Position numbers and translations under genes: made by a program. Below the pieces are notes generated by a model. That model saw nothing but the letters and a program-made list of their open reading frames with translations, made no database searches and was not told the DNA's origin. This document shows positions 25,076 through 34,815 of a stretch of 36,918 nucleotides of DNA, piece after piece. Location of the stretch: the IMG/VR virus record IMGVR_UViG_3300005747_000207, positions 1 to 36,918 of that record, one strand, 5' to 3'. Every line of letters begins with the position of its first letter. Positions within the stretch are counted from its first letter, which is position 1. The stretch comes from a virus.

Positions 25076-26871
25076 CGTATCAACGTACCTCTGATGTCTC
25101 TGTTTGGATACTTAAGTTCCATAATTACGTTCTTTGGGGTCATTATATATGTTCCGTCCGCTGACATAGCATCGTCAAAGTTGATATTGACTGGGCTATA
25201 ATCAGCTCCTCTTTTTTGCATCACTCTCACGGTCTTGACATCCGCTACGCCCTCTACTTTGCCCAATATTGAATATAGTCTTGTGATGTAGATTGGCTCT
25301 CCAATGTAAAGCTGGTTTTCAAAGTACTTTGTCAAAGCGGCATTGCAACGGCCAATGATGTTGAAATCCTTAAACCTATTGTCAAGAACTACCCTGAAGT
25401 CAATTCCAAAGTTTACAATCTTAGCATCATAGATGTCAACGACATCGTTCATTGCTTTATATTGAGCGATCCAATGTTTCATGTTTGATTTCAGAGAAGA
25501 ACTACAGGTTACGAGTTTACCGTTTGAGTCCTCGGAAATTACATACAATGCCATTCTTCTGTTTGTTGCCGACGGATCATTGACAACACTCACTCTCTTG
25601 ATGATACCAAACTTGTTCGGCATATTGTAGACCATTGATTCATAATCTTGTCTTGTCACAGCTCTTGATTGTGTTGAATAATAGCCTTTTGCCCTCTGCT
25701 TTAATTCCTCGGTTGTCATCTGCTCTGTGGCTCCGACAATCGGTTCTTCATTTGTGGCCTCTAAGGAAGCGATTACGGCATTCTTTTTTTGTTGGTCTAT
25801 GTTGCCACTCTTAAACTTGAAAGATGCGTTCAGGACCGTTGTGACACTGTTAGCGGAAGCATTTGCAGAGTTGCTGTCGTTTATTTTGAAAATGACTGTC
25901 AATTTTGTTCCACTTGGAGAAATGCCCAGCTTTGTTGTTCCAACAAGCTTTGATGGATCAAATCTGAAGTTTGACACATAATTCTTGCCGTGCATCTGGA
26001 TTGCGACCTTTGATGGGTCCACCAATTCTTCTTCATCGGAATCTTCTGATCCGAAACCGAACTGTAGATAAGTCCCTGTGTCGTCTTGTTCTACGACAAA
26101 TCTTCTAGATGCTGCGTATGGCTTGAGGATACTGCGCACACCTTCTGATGATGCATTTCTATTCGTGGTCTCTTGGAATACAACCTCTTGAGACAAGTTG
26201 TCCACTTCATAGAATTTGTTCCCATCGGAGTCAACGACTGATATTACCTCAACTACATCGTCGGCTCCAATTCTAACTCTCTTAAATCTTTCAAATGAAG
26301 AGTTCGTCAAGTCAACCGTGGCTCTCGTGAATTTTCCGGATGAGATTTGACCATATGCCTTTACTGCGAAGTGCGTGGTTGCACCTGTGCTATTATCAAA
26401 TCTAGCAGCAACGATTTCGTTTGAGAGATCTCCGAGGTCAACATCTTCCGTTAGAATGAAGTTTCCTCCGCCTGAGCTGGAGAACGTCGCGCCTTTTTGT
26501 AGCAATGGCATGTAATCAAAATCGGGAGCTGTACCATCAGAGTTAGATGGTATGAGACAAAATAGAGACAAGATGCCATAAGTGCTGGGAGCACCAGCAT
26601 ACTTGAAACCCAAAGCTCTCGCGTGTTTCCTGACGTTGTTGAATTCTATGGCCGTATCCATAAAGGATTCGTTGGCTTGGTAGTCAAGATAGTACGATAG
26701 CACATCTCCGACATAAGCAACAGAGTCTACCAGCAAAGAGTTGATTGTAGACTTAGAGAAGTCTTTCCACTCGTTGGGATAGAATCTCTTAGCGTGCTCA
26801 ATTAGATCTGTTCTGATTGTATCAAAATCGCGACTGGTATACTTAATTGGTGTTTTCTTTTGCTTAGACAT
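25072..26871 (-). CDS. baseplate wedge protein, T4 gp6 / Baseplate_J-like
   Basis: The protein has 599 residues, close to T4 gp6 in size. The N-terminus matches the gp6 family: IKYTSRDFDTIRTDLIEHAK (about 9-28), then VAYVGDVLSYYLDYQANESF (about 52-71) and ARALGFKYAGAPS. The later QSRAVTRQDYESMV (about 405-420), followed by a GIIKRVSV strand, is typical of the Baseplate_J core. Gp6-type proteins dimerise around the tail hub to form the inner baseplate ring and join gp25 and gp7/tail protein I, whose likely counterparts flank this gene. GAGGG lies 6 nt before the ATG; CTATTTA lies about 24 nt upstream. Confidence 0.93.
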   Translation of the reverse strand: MSKQKKTPIKYTSRDFDTIRTDLIEHAKRFYPNEWKDFSKSTINSLLVDSVAYVGDVLSYYLDYQANESFMDTAIEFNNVRKHARALGFKYAGAPSTYGILSLFCLIPSNSDGTAPDFDYMPLLQKGATFSSSGGGNFILTEDVDLGDLSNEIVAARFDNSTGATTHFAVKAYGQISSGKFTRATVDLTNSSFERFKRVRIGADDVVEVISVVDSDGNKFYEVDNLSQEVVFQETTNRNASSEGVRSILKPYAASRRFVVEQDDTGTYLQFGFGSEDSDEEELVDPSKVAIQMHGKNYVSNFRFDPSKLVGTTKLGISPSGTKLTVIFKINDSNSANASANSVTTVLNASFKFKSGNIDQQKKNAVIASLEATNEEPIVGATEQMTTEELKQRAKGYYSTQSRAVTRQDYESMVYNMPNKFGIIKRVSVVNDPSATNRRMALYVISEDSNGKLVTCSSSLKSNMKHWIAQYKAMNDVVDIYDAKIVNFGIDFRVVLDNRFKDFNIIGRCNAALTKYFENQLYIGEPIYITRLYSILGKVEGVADVKTVRVMQKRGADYSPVNINFDDAMSADGTYIMTPKNVIMELKYPNRDIRGTLIR

Positions 26872-26922
26872 ATTAGACCCTCATCAAGAACTAAATAGTT
26901 TATGTAGCAAAAGCGATAGAAG

Positions 26923-27300
26923 TTAAGATATTTCAACCTCAAAAAGCTCTGGTATGCTTTGTCCATTAAATCTAAACTTTATCTGAACCTTGAGTGTTTG
27001 ATATTGAGAGTCAATTTGGACTGATAAACCATCTACTGCTACATAGGGCATATATGCACTAATTTGCTCTTGTATTTGCCCTTCTATAAATGCTGTATCT
27101 AATGTCGCATCGTTCTCAAACAAATAAGAATACAGGCCCACCCCAAATTGCGGGTCCCACACATACTCTCCTTGTCTCGTCAACAAGAGCATCTTCATAT
27201 TTTGCTTGATCGCTTCTGTTGCTTGAGAATCCGTGAATGATGCCATTCCAGCATTTTCTTCGCTATTCATTTCTATTGGAAACATGATTGATAAAGGCAT
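26923..27300 (-). CDS. baseplate wedge protein, gp25/GpW-like
   Basis: The protein has 125 residues, the expected size for the gp25 family. The core signature is visible: MLLLTRQGEYVWDPQFGVGL (37-56), followed by YSYLFEN, matching the family's T-R-x-G-E ... P-x-F-G ... L-F-E pattern. In contractile tails and type VI secretion systems this protein sits in the inner wedge and anchors the first sheath disc. The start overlaps the stop of the 2168-residue gene (TAATG), with GAGG 7 nt upstream. It directly precedes the gp6-like gene, the standard order. Confidence 0.93.
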   Translation of the reverse strand: MPLSIMFPIEMNSEENAGMASFTDSQATEAIKQNMKMLLLTRQGEYVWDPQFGVGLYSYLFENDATLDTAFIEGQIQEQISAYMPYVAVDGLSVQIDSQYQTLKVQIKFRFNGQSIPELFEVEIS

Positions 27301-30300
27301 TAGTCGTCCTCAAATAATTTTTGAAATTCGTTGACGCATGCTTTACCATTTTCATCAAATGGATTGGCATCAACAATTCTAAGTCTTTGAAGTATTCCTA
27401 CTCCTCTAACATTTAAGTAGACATCAGGCATCAAATTTTTCAAGAAGTTCAATTCAGAATCTCTCTTTCTTGAGCGACTTGGAGATTCATCATCCTGAGA
27501 ATTATATATTGATCTAAACTGCTTGCGAAGCAATCTCTTTGTATCATTGAATACTACCTTCTTCCAGCCTTCATTCACATTGTTCAGACGGTCTTTTTCA
27601 ACTTCTTCTTTGCCGATTGACTCAAGGAAGTTTTGGAATGAATAGATACCAAATAGCGACACAAATGTTCTAGGTTTGATGACCTTATCAAACAGCATGT
27701 TGAAGTCATCAGTCTCGCACAACATGTCAACATAGCACTTAATATCTTCACCCATGTTAACGTCAGATGTATCTATGTCTTTGATCTGCTTGTCTATAAC
27801 ATCCAATTCGTATGATGCCACTGGTATATGATGCAAATTTAAAAAGGTCTCCTCTAGCTGTATGGAGTTCGGTAGCCTTTCTTTGTTTCTGTCTAAGTCT
27901 GGTGTGAGTCCGATAGAGTGCGGTAAGCACATTAACAATCTAACTCCAAACTTGACACCTATCGTGCCCATTACTTTGTTTGCGATTAGTTCGGCATTTC
28001 CAAAGTAATCAGAGATTTTCATATTCTCGTCATATACTGAGCGGTCCTTTATCGTCTCTTGGAACTCACCAATGGTCATGACTTTGTCATTTCCTTCTTT
28101 GTCAAAAACTCTCAAGTATTTTTCAAGATACATGAAACCAGTCTCGCCTATGTCACTAGAGGTACGACTTACTATTCCAATCGGACTCCTCAGATCTTGA
28201 AGTGCGCAGTCAATAATGCTTCCATAATCTGGCTTGTTTGAACCTTCAACCACTTCTTGCTCTACGACAGCAAAGCCTGACTTGATATCTGAATTGTCAA
28301 CAATTCCGTTCTTAGACAGCATATACTTTCTCACATCAAAGACATGAGGTTGAGGTCTAAGGTTTGAATTTAAGCGAGTTGAAAGTGTTTCAATTTCTTG
28401 CTTTAGAAGGGCCGATAAGAACACTTCTGCAGCTGCCTGAGTATCGTGTATGACCGATACCTTTCTTGCAAGGTTGATTTTGTATGGTGTAATGCCTCTT
28501 ATAGACACTAAGTTCTTATTCTTAGCTTGAGCCCAATTTACGCCATACGCTATAATTTTAGTTCCTTTCTTTATTTGCTCGCTGATCGTTGATGGGGTAT
28601 CACCAAATATAAAATCTCCGAACTTTAGCTTTTCATAGTTGTTCTGCGCTTTATTGATAATTTTTGAGGCTTCTCGCATTTCTTCGGTCTCTTCCATAAG
28701 CCCATCAATGATTTGACGTTGAACGACTTGTACGCATTGCTCTAAGAATAATAGATAATAAGCTAGGCGAGAAATATTAGAAAACACACCAGCGTCGGAC
28801 ATCTCTCTTTGAATGTAATCTCCAATTACTGACGTAACGAGGTTGTCAACGTTCATATCGGAGAATGAAATTGATCCGTGAATAGGAAATGCTCTAACGA
28901 TATATTCCGACGCATATACCCTCAAGGTTGAAATTACAATTCCTTCCATTAAGCCATGATTGGCAGGCATAATTTGTCTATCATATGGAACTTCAAGTCT
29001 ACACTCCAATGGCTGACTCAATCTCTTGTCAATCGGCAAGTTGCCTTCAACTTCTTTTGATCTTTTTGAAATCTGTGTTATGTTCAAGAACCCATCGTCT
29101 TTTTCTTCGCAAGTGGATGCTTGTGGAACAAACGCTTTGATTGTTCCAAGCCAGCCGTTATAGGATGCTGCTTCAATGTAAATCTTCGGAGCCCTATATC
29201 TTCCTCCATGAACAGCGGGGTCCAAAAAGTATACTCTAGGATTTTCAGTAGCAGACTTACCCAGCACACCATCTTCTTCTTCAAAAGTATATTCCCAAGT
29301 ATCTTCATCGTTGGGGTCAGCATCTGGATTCACATATAACAGATCTCTAAAATTAACCGCTTGTTGTTCATCGTAGCCGAAGTTGAATCCCGTAGGTGTA
29401 TCTCCAGTGGGTGTTTCTACGATAGCATCTCGGATAACTCTAAGAGCTTTTGAGTTGAGATTGTCAAATAATTTGATAGTTTTGGACGGTGTTGGCCTAG
29501 TTGTGGAATTGGATTTTTCTTTGAGCAAATCAGAGAACAGCTTCACTTCATTTGGTATCACTTCGTAATTTACAATTCCTAAGTCTTTCAAGTTAAACAC
29601 TTGATTGTTTCTAGCTGACAGTACCAAGTCTGTTGATTTCTTCCCGAACATGTTTTCAGTTGTTTCTTTTACAAAAGCTCTTTGTGTTGACTTCTTGTTG
29701 TGATTGAGTTTGTACCTCAAAACTGTCTTGTAGTCTTCTTTGTTGAACAAGTTGTGTATTTTTGTGTTATATGCCATTTTAAGTTGTGGCTCATCTTTAG
29801 ATGTTTTGTACTTAAATTCCATAGCTCTCAGTTGGTTCAGCATTTCGGCTCCAACTGTCTCTGGGAATACACCTCTTATAGAGTCCTTGTCCATCAATTT
29901 ATCTTTAATAAATCCTGCGTTTTCCTTTCTTTCACTCCACTGATCTTCTGTGTCTACATAATCAGCATATAGAAAGGTTCTATCTCCAATACTAGCACGC
30001 CTGTTGTGCTGTTGTAAGTGATTGCCGTAGCTATCTATAAGAATGTTTCCAATCAAAGATCTTCTCTCACCAATCAAGTCCTCTAAGAATTTAGACTCAA
30101 TTCTTTTAAAGTAGTCATTCATAAGCTCAGCTTTTTTGGATGCCAATTCTTCATCTTCCATTACTATTCCAGAATTACAAGTTGGGTCCATAAGTTGGTT
30201 TAGAGCGTCCTCTAATAGCCCTTCAGGGCCTTTTTGTAAGATATCAGCCACGCTACCTAGGTTGTCTAAAACTCTGTCGTTAGCCTTATTTATGAGCTCG

Positions 30301-33300
30301 TCAGCAGTAGCTTCATCTAAACCATTATCTAGGTACAATTGCTTTCTATTTTGGTTCCACAAGTCAAGTTCATCTTGTGTCAAACATACGGCATCATAAA
30401 TTGGAGCATCCAAGTCTTGATCTGGTTGGTTTTGCAAATAGTCTTTGAGCTCTGGTGGAATATATTTGCCCATTGATCCAAAAGCATCTTTCACTGACTC
30501 TACGTCCCCTAACAAGTCAGATAATTCTGGGCATTTAGAATTTACCAATAAAGCAAAGCGTGTCGCTGTTTGTTCGTCCATATTGGCAGGAGTATTGGTC
30601 AAAAGGTCAATAATCTCTCTTTTGGACATAACCCCGTTGATAGCTTTGAACAAACAATCATATGCAGAGTCGGGCGCCGCACCGTCTCCCAGAGCATTTC
30701 CAAACAAGTTCTTTTTGACATTATTCAATTCATCCTCGTCAGCTGTTGGACAAAATGCATCTGCAAATGCTTCATCTAGGCCCGCTCCTGGTCCGCCAGT
30801 GAGAGCCCCAATTGCAGCTTGACCTATGGCATTGAGAGATTTACAAATCGCATTATCAACGGTTTCCAATAGCTTTAGAAGAAGCATTGTAATGACTTTC
30901 GTCACAAGATTTTCCACTGCTTCTACGAACAAATTTTTCAACTTTTTAATGAAAAATGCCCTGCTGAAGGATGGGAACTCTGTTGGTTTTACTTTTTCCG
31001 GCCAAGAAATTCCTATATTTTTATCTTCTCCGCAAGTATCCAATGTAAATGAAGATAAGAAGCTCTTAATGGGAGGGTTGAACATTCCCTGGGTTGAACA
31101 TTTGAATATTTGATTGACGGTATTGAAAACTAACTCTCCACCCGGTACTTGAGATAGCGCATCGCCTATCTCTTCGTAGTTCATTACATCAAAGATGTAC
31201 TCAATATAAGCGTCTATAATTTCCTCTTGGATATTGCCCAAGGCAGTTCCAAAAGTTCCTTGATCCTTTTTCTGTTCTTCAATGGCTTGTCTTTTCTCTT
31301 CATCCGTGAGATTTTTAAAGTCCGCATCTGTCTCAGGGAACTCTTTCATTTGGTCATATATCTCTTGAACTTCTTTTGCTGCTTTTTCAATCCTTGCTTT
31401 GTTTTCGTCTGAGGATGGATTTTCAGATTTTCCAATCTCTATTTGTTGTTGTAGTTTTTCATTGAGATTCTTTTCTAGCCTTTCTTTCTCTTCTTTTCTT
31501 TCTTTTGACTTGGAGGACAGATATTCTTTATAATTGTTTTTCTCTTTGCCGCTCTTATATTCTTCTTCCCACGGCAATGGTATGTTTCCAAATTCTTCTT
31601 CAATCTTCTTTCTAAGTTCCGCTTGAGCTCCAGGAGGTAGTCCGCCAATAAAGAAGCCAAACACATCCAAGTCCATTGCCTTCATTGCTGCTCGGAACAT
31701 TTTGTCAAAAGCTCTTTCTTTCGTAACACCAGAAAATAAACACCTTGTGGCGTTTATGGTCAAAGAGTTCAGAGTGCATATGGACATTTTGGTGACTATT
31801 TCCTTTAGCTTGTCTTTGTCTCCACCAAGCTTTTTGGCTGTAAGTTTTCCGCTATCTTCATATTCTTCCCAATCTATCAACGAAGACAGAATGCCATCTG
31901 TTTGTTTAAACTCGGACATTGCGGCCTTGTATGCTTTTTTGGCATATGGGTGAGATTTGGCATTCTTTCGTGCTTTTTTAATAGCATCTTTTCTTTCTGT
32001 CTTTATTTCTTTCTTTTCTATTTTCTTTTTTCTTTCAATCTCTTTTAGTTCTTCTTCTAGGTCCCTAACAGTTTGAGCTGCGTTTTTAACCCTCTTGTCT
32101 CGGTCTAATTTCAAGTCTCTAAGGTATTCAAGTGCTGGGTCAAATACTGATGTATCATCAATTGTCTTCTCTATGTCTCTAAGTGTCGTTTGGTACGACT
32201 TCAATTGTTCTTTTGCACTCTTCAGCGCTAGTTTCTTATCCGATATTTGTTGATCCAATTCTGTTGGGTCTCGTGCGTCTAATATTTGACTAGTTCTTTC
32301 ATACAACCCCTCTCCCAGTCCAAAGTCCACATCTTCAAATTCTTTCTTTTCTGGTTCATTTTCCGTTGAATACAGTTCAGCACACGAAGCGGCCGAACTA
32401 TACTGAAACGATAAAGCTTCGGCAAAATTCAAAGCTTCGTTCAATATGTAATCTTTTAAGTCTCCACCAAAGTCTCGGATGTTATTTTCCACACACTTAC
32501 CTAGAGACTCTCCAACTTTTGAAGGGTCTAAGCTTCCATAGTCAACGGTCAGCAATGGATAAGTGTACTTTACAAGAAAGTCTAGCCAAGGCACTGTTTC
32601 TCTCGCTTGCAGAGTCATATCAATGTCGCTTAGCTTAGCAATATAATTCATCAAGGTTGGTCTTTTGCTATATTTGTCTTTGAATTTCTTGATGCCTTTG
32701 CGAAGTTTTTTCTCTTCGCAACCTTCTTTCCAAGCATAAATGGACTTTATGACATAAGGATTTCCATTAGATCCTGCTTGAAACTCAATCCTTAGTTTGT
32801 CAGCATTTAGATTGAAGAGACTAGGAATGTTGGACCTAAGATTGACCTTGTTTTTTTCTCCCAACTCCTTTAGGTCAGCATAGAACTTATCGACCTTTGC
32901 TGACATTCTGTTTGCATAAAAGTCTTTCTTGCTTTCTTTGAACTTAAGATAGCCATCTTGATTCTGATAGAAGTATGACTGATACTTCCCAAATACTGTG
33001 AGTGAAGATGATAGTCTCGTGATTTGTCCGAATAGCTTGTCAACTTCAATCACAACTTCGGTACGCGTATCTACTGCTTCCGCCTCTAACTCTTCTTTTG
33101 AAGGAAGCTCTGGTATCTGGTCCACTATGAATGCTGGGATTCCGACATGAACCTTAAGTATATTCTCTACTGGGTCTATATACCAGTCGTTCACCCTAGC
33201 GTAAAGCTCTAGAGCGAAAGGATTCTTTATCTCGGAGTCAGATCCTAGGCTAATAATCATTTGATTAAAGTCAAACGGTTCTGTTACGTCAATCTCTTTT

Positions 33301-33806
33301 CCCTTTGAGGATAATCCTCCAAGGTCTTTGCATCGGTGTCTATTTTTGTCAATCTTTTGCTCAGATAACTTTGAAAAAGCATCTCCAAAAGACTTAAACT
33401 CCGATAAGAAATCTTTTAACCCTTTTCCCTGTTCATATGCTTCAAAACTCGCACAGATTATTTGATCTGCTACAAGTTTACCTGTCTCTTCCAGGATCAA
33501 GACAATAGCAGGATGCACAAAGCTTTGAAGTAATTCGTTTCTACTACCATACGTCCTTTGTCTCTTTGATAGGTTTCTAAAGTTCAGGGCACTAAAAGAT
33601 TCACCATCCTTGTTAACGGTCACGGTGACTTGATACTCACACTGTTTTTCATTTAAGTAAGGCTCCCCAATCTCAACAAATTCCCAGTCAGGCTCAATGT
33701 AGCTAGGGTTAGGAGTGCATGGAGCACATAGCTTTTTTAGTGGAGCCGGTTCCTTTTCCGGTTCGCATACTTGTTTTTGATATTTATCAAAGTTGGTCTC
33801 TGCCAT
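27300..33806 (-). CDS. giant baseplate/tail structural protein (2168 aa)
   Basis: The protein has 2168 residues, the largest in the window. The N-terminus is Cys/Pro-rich (C14, C27, C30; LCAPCTPNPSYIEPDW). Long charged coiled coils occupy about 515-645 and 755-820, and a hydrophobic stretch at about 958-1010 (NLVTKVITMLLLKLLETVDN, then AIGQAAIGALTGGPGAG) could insert in a membrane or pack inside a tube. The rest (about 1250-2168) is mixed alpha/beta, with further Cys. It lies between the spike-like gene and the gp25-like gene, so a central hub or wedge role is likely. A tape-measure role is possible but not favoured because only part is helical. GGAG lies 6 nt before the ATG. Confidence 0.8.
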   Translation of the reverse strand: MAETNFDKYQKQVCEPEKEPAPLKKLCAPCTPNPSYIEPDWEFVEIGEPYLNEKQCEYQVTVTVNKDGESFSALNFRNLSKRQRTYGSRNELLQSFVHPAIVLILEETGKLVADQIICASFEAYEQGKGLKDFLSEFKSFGDAFSKLSEQKIDKNRHRCKDLGGLSSKGKEIDVTEPFDFNQMIISLGSDSEIKNPFALELYARVNDWYIDPVENILKVHVGIPAFIVDQIPELPSKEELEAEAVDTRTEVVIEVDKLFGQITRLSSSLTVFGKYQSYFYQNQDGYLKFKESKKDFYANRMSAKVDKFYADLKELGEKNKVNLRSNIPSLFNLNADKLRIEFQAGSNGNPYVIKSIYAWKEGCEEKKLRKGIKKFKDKYSKRPTLMNYIAKLSDIDMTLQARETVPWLDFLVKYTYPLLTVDYGSLDPSKVGESLGKCVENNIRDFGGDLKDYILNEALNFAEALSFQYSSAASCAELYSTENEPEKKEFEDVDFGLGEGLYERTSQILDARDPTELDQQISDKKLALKSAKEQLKSYQTTLRDIEKTIDDTSVFDPALEYLRDLKLDRDKRVKNAAQTVRDLEEELKEIERKKKIEKKEIKTERKDAIKKARKNAKSHPYAKKAYKAAMSEFKQTDGILSSLIDWEEYEDSGKLTAKKLGGDKDKLKEIVTKMSICTLNSLTINATRCLFSGVTKERAFDKMFRAAMKAMDLDVFGFFIGGLPPGAQAELRKKIEEEFGNIPLPWEEEYKSGKEKNNYKEYLSSKSKERKEEKERLEKNLNEKLQQQIEIGKSENPSSDENKARIEKAAKEVQEIYDQMKEFPETDADFKNLTDEEKRQAIEEQKKDQGTFGTALGNIQEEIIDAYIEYIFDVMNYEEIGDALSQVPGGELVFNTVNQIFKCSTQGMFNPPIKSFLSSFTLDTCGEDKNIGISWPEKVKPTEFPSFSRAFFIKKLKNLFVEAVENLVTKVITMLLLKLLETVDNAICKSLNAIGQAAIGALTGGPGAGLDEAFADAFCPTADEDELNNVKKNLFGNALGDGAAPDSAYDCLFKAINGVMSKREIIDLLTNTPANMDEQTATRFALLVNSKCPELSDLLGDVESVKDAFGSMGKYIPPELKDYLQNQPDQDLDAPIYDAVCLTQDELDLWNQNRKQLYLDNGLDEATADELINKANDRVLDNLGSVADILQKGPEGLLEDALNQLMDPTCNSGIVMEDEELASKKAELMNDYFKRIESKFLEDLIGERRSLIGNILIDSYGNHLQQHNRRASIGDRTFLYADYVDTEDQWSERKENAGFIKDKLMDKDSIRGVFPETVGAEMLNQLRAMEFKYKTSKDEPQLKMAYNTKIHNLFNKEDYKTVLRYKLNHNKKSTQRAFVKETTENMFGKKSTDLVLSARNNQVFNLKDLGIVNYEVIPNEVKLFSDLLKEKSNSTTRPTPSKTIKLFDNLNSKALRVIRDAIVETPTGDTPTGFNFGYDEQQAVNFRDLLYVNPDADPNDEDTWEYTFEEEDGVLGKSATENPRVYFLDPAVHGGRYRAPKIYIEAASYNGWLGTIKAFVPQASTCEEKDDGFLNITQISKRSKEVEGNLPIDKRLSQPLECRLEVPYDRQIMPANHGLMEGIVISTLRVYASEYIVRAFPIHGSISFSDMNVDNLVTSVIGDYIQREMSDAGVFSNISRLAYYLLFLEQCVQVVQRQIIDGLMEETEEMREASKIINKAQNNYEKLKFGDFIFGDTPSTISEQIKKGTKIIAYGVNWAQAKNKNLVSIRGITPYKINLARKVSVIHDTQAAAEVFLSALLKQEIETLSTRLNSNLRPQPHVFDVRKYMLSKNGIVDNSDIKSGFAVVEQEVVEGSNKPDYGSIIDCALQDLRSPIGIVSRTSSDIGETGFMYLEKYLRVFDKEGNDKVMTIGEFQETIKDRSVYDENMKISDYFGNAELIANKVMGTIGVKFGVRLLMCLPHSIGLTPDLDRNKERLPNSIQLEETFLNLHHIPVASYELDVIDKQIKDIDTSDVNMGEDIKCYVDMLCETDDFNMLFDKVIKPRTFVSLFGIYSFQNFLESIGKEEVEKDRLNNVNEGWKKVVFNDTKRLLRKQFRSIYNSQDDESPSRSRKRDSELNFLKNLMPDVYLNVRGVGILQRLRIVDANPFDENGKACVNEFQKLFEDD

Positions 33807-33807
33807 A

Positions 33808-34815
33808 TCACTCTCCTATGTAAACTGTTGAGCTTAAAATCTTATCTTTTTTTGAGCCTTCAACTGCTATGTCTGGTAATCCAAAAGCAATGCTTTCATT
33901 GATAACTTGGTTATACTCATCTGTTATGGCCTCCGATATATTATTCATAACTTTTGGCACAGAGTCTAAAAAGCCCGGTATAGCACTGATTGGGTCTGGG
34001 AATGTTACTACTGCTCCAAGTCCAAAACCTTGATGCTGATGAACCGCCATGGCAAACTTGTGGTTAACTAGGTCTATTTCCAAAGAGAGTATTTTTTCAT
34101 TTAATTTAGATAGTGATTTGTTGATTTTTCTAAGATGCTTAACCAAGTTGTCTCCGAGTACTGCCTTGTGGTGCTTTTCCGACGTTGTTGATCCAATCTC
34201 AATTACTGACTTAGTTGGCTGATTTCCAGTCACTAGTCTTTCTCCGCCGTCATATTTTGAAGTACCAGCTAAGATACGAACTCTTTCTCGTCCAATCAGT
34301 AGAGTGTGATCCGCTTTTATTCCAATGCCTGACTTTAACTTAGACGAGGCAGATACACCAGCGGTTTCAGACTTGGCTGTTGCGAAGTAAGCGTTTATAT
34401 CCCCACGTTCCGTCAAATAGATTCTAGCGCCATCTTCAGCAAAGTTAGCCCTAGACTGGGTCTTGCCTGTTCTAATGGCCTTAGAAGACGACAGAGAGCC
34501 TGCTACGATATCAATTGCTTCACACTTGGAAGCTCCAATACCACCAAGACCAGTCGCTCGGTGTCCGTAGTTATCTCTTGTTAAAACAATTCTAGCTCCA
34601 GAGTTAAGACCAGACTCTTCTTTTCTAGAAAAAACCCTCTCGCACGACCCAACGGGTGCGAACACCGGCATTGATTCATTGTTTTTTGTCAGAAATATCC
34701 CCACCCTAGGGTTAAGATTATCTTCCAATTCTTCTTCAATTCCTGCTTCTATGTAGAAGCGATTTTCATGAATTACTGCGTTGTATGCCGGATTATTGTA
34801 GTCTATTTCGCTCAT
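33808..34815 (-). CDS. baseplate spike/hub-associated structural protein
   Basis: The protein has 335 residues. It shows repeated beta-type units: RVGIFLTKNN, NSGARIVLTRDN, DGARIYLTERGDI and ERVRILAG, with glycine-rich turns (GLGGIGASKCEAIDIVAG). This recalls stacked-strand spike domains of gp5/VgrG-type proteins. A helical segment (about 225-255, LRKINKSLSKLNEKILSLEI) is followed by AVHQHQGFGLGAV. I associate this arrangement with a family adjacent to hub lysozymes in marine myophages. The ATG overlaps the upstream muramidase stop (ATGA), so the two are translationally coupled and may form the puncturing device together. The spike assignment is inference. Confidence 0.75.
   Translation of the reverse strand: MSEIDYNNPAYNAVIHENRFYIEAGIEEELEDNLNPRVGIFLTKNNESMPVFAPVGSCERVFSRKEESGLNSGARIVLTRDNYGHRATGLGGIGASKCEAIDIVAGSLSSSKAIRTGKTQSRANFAEDGARIYLTERGDINAYFATAKSETAGVSASSKLKSGIGIKADHTLLIGRERVRILAGTSKYDGGERLVTGNQPTKSVIEIGSTTSEKHHKAVLGDNLVKHLRKINKSLSKLNEKILSLEIDLVNHKFAMAVHQHQGFGLGAVVTFPDPISAIPGFLDSVPKVMNNISEAITDEYNQVINESIAFGLPDIAVEGSKKDKILSSTVYIGE

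Noticed and set aside
33781-33788. GATAAATA resembling a T4/cyanophage late promoter
   Set aside because: It lies inside the first codons of the 2168-residue gene (D-K-Y) and is in the wrong place to drive it.
27300-33806. Assigning the 2168-residue protein as the tape measure
   Set aside because: Only parts are helical, the second half is mixed alpha/beta, and it lies between hub and wedge genes. Possible but not supported.
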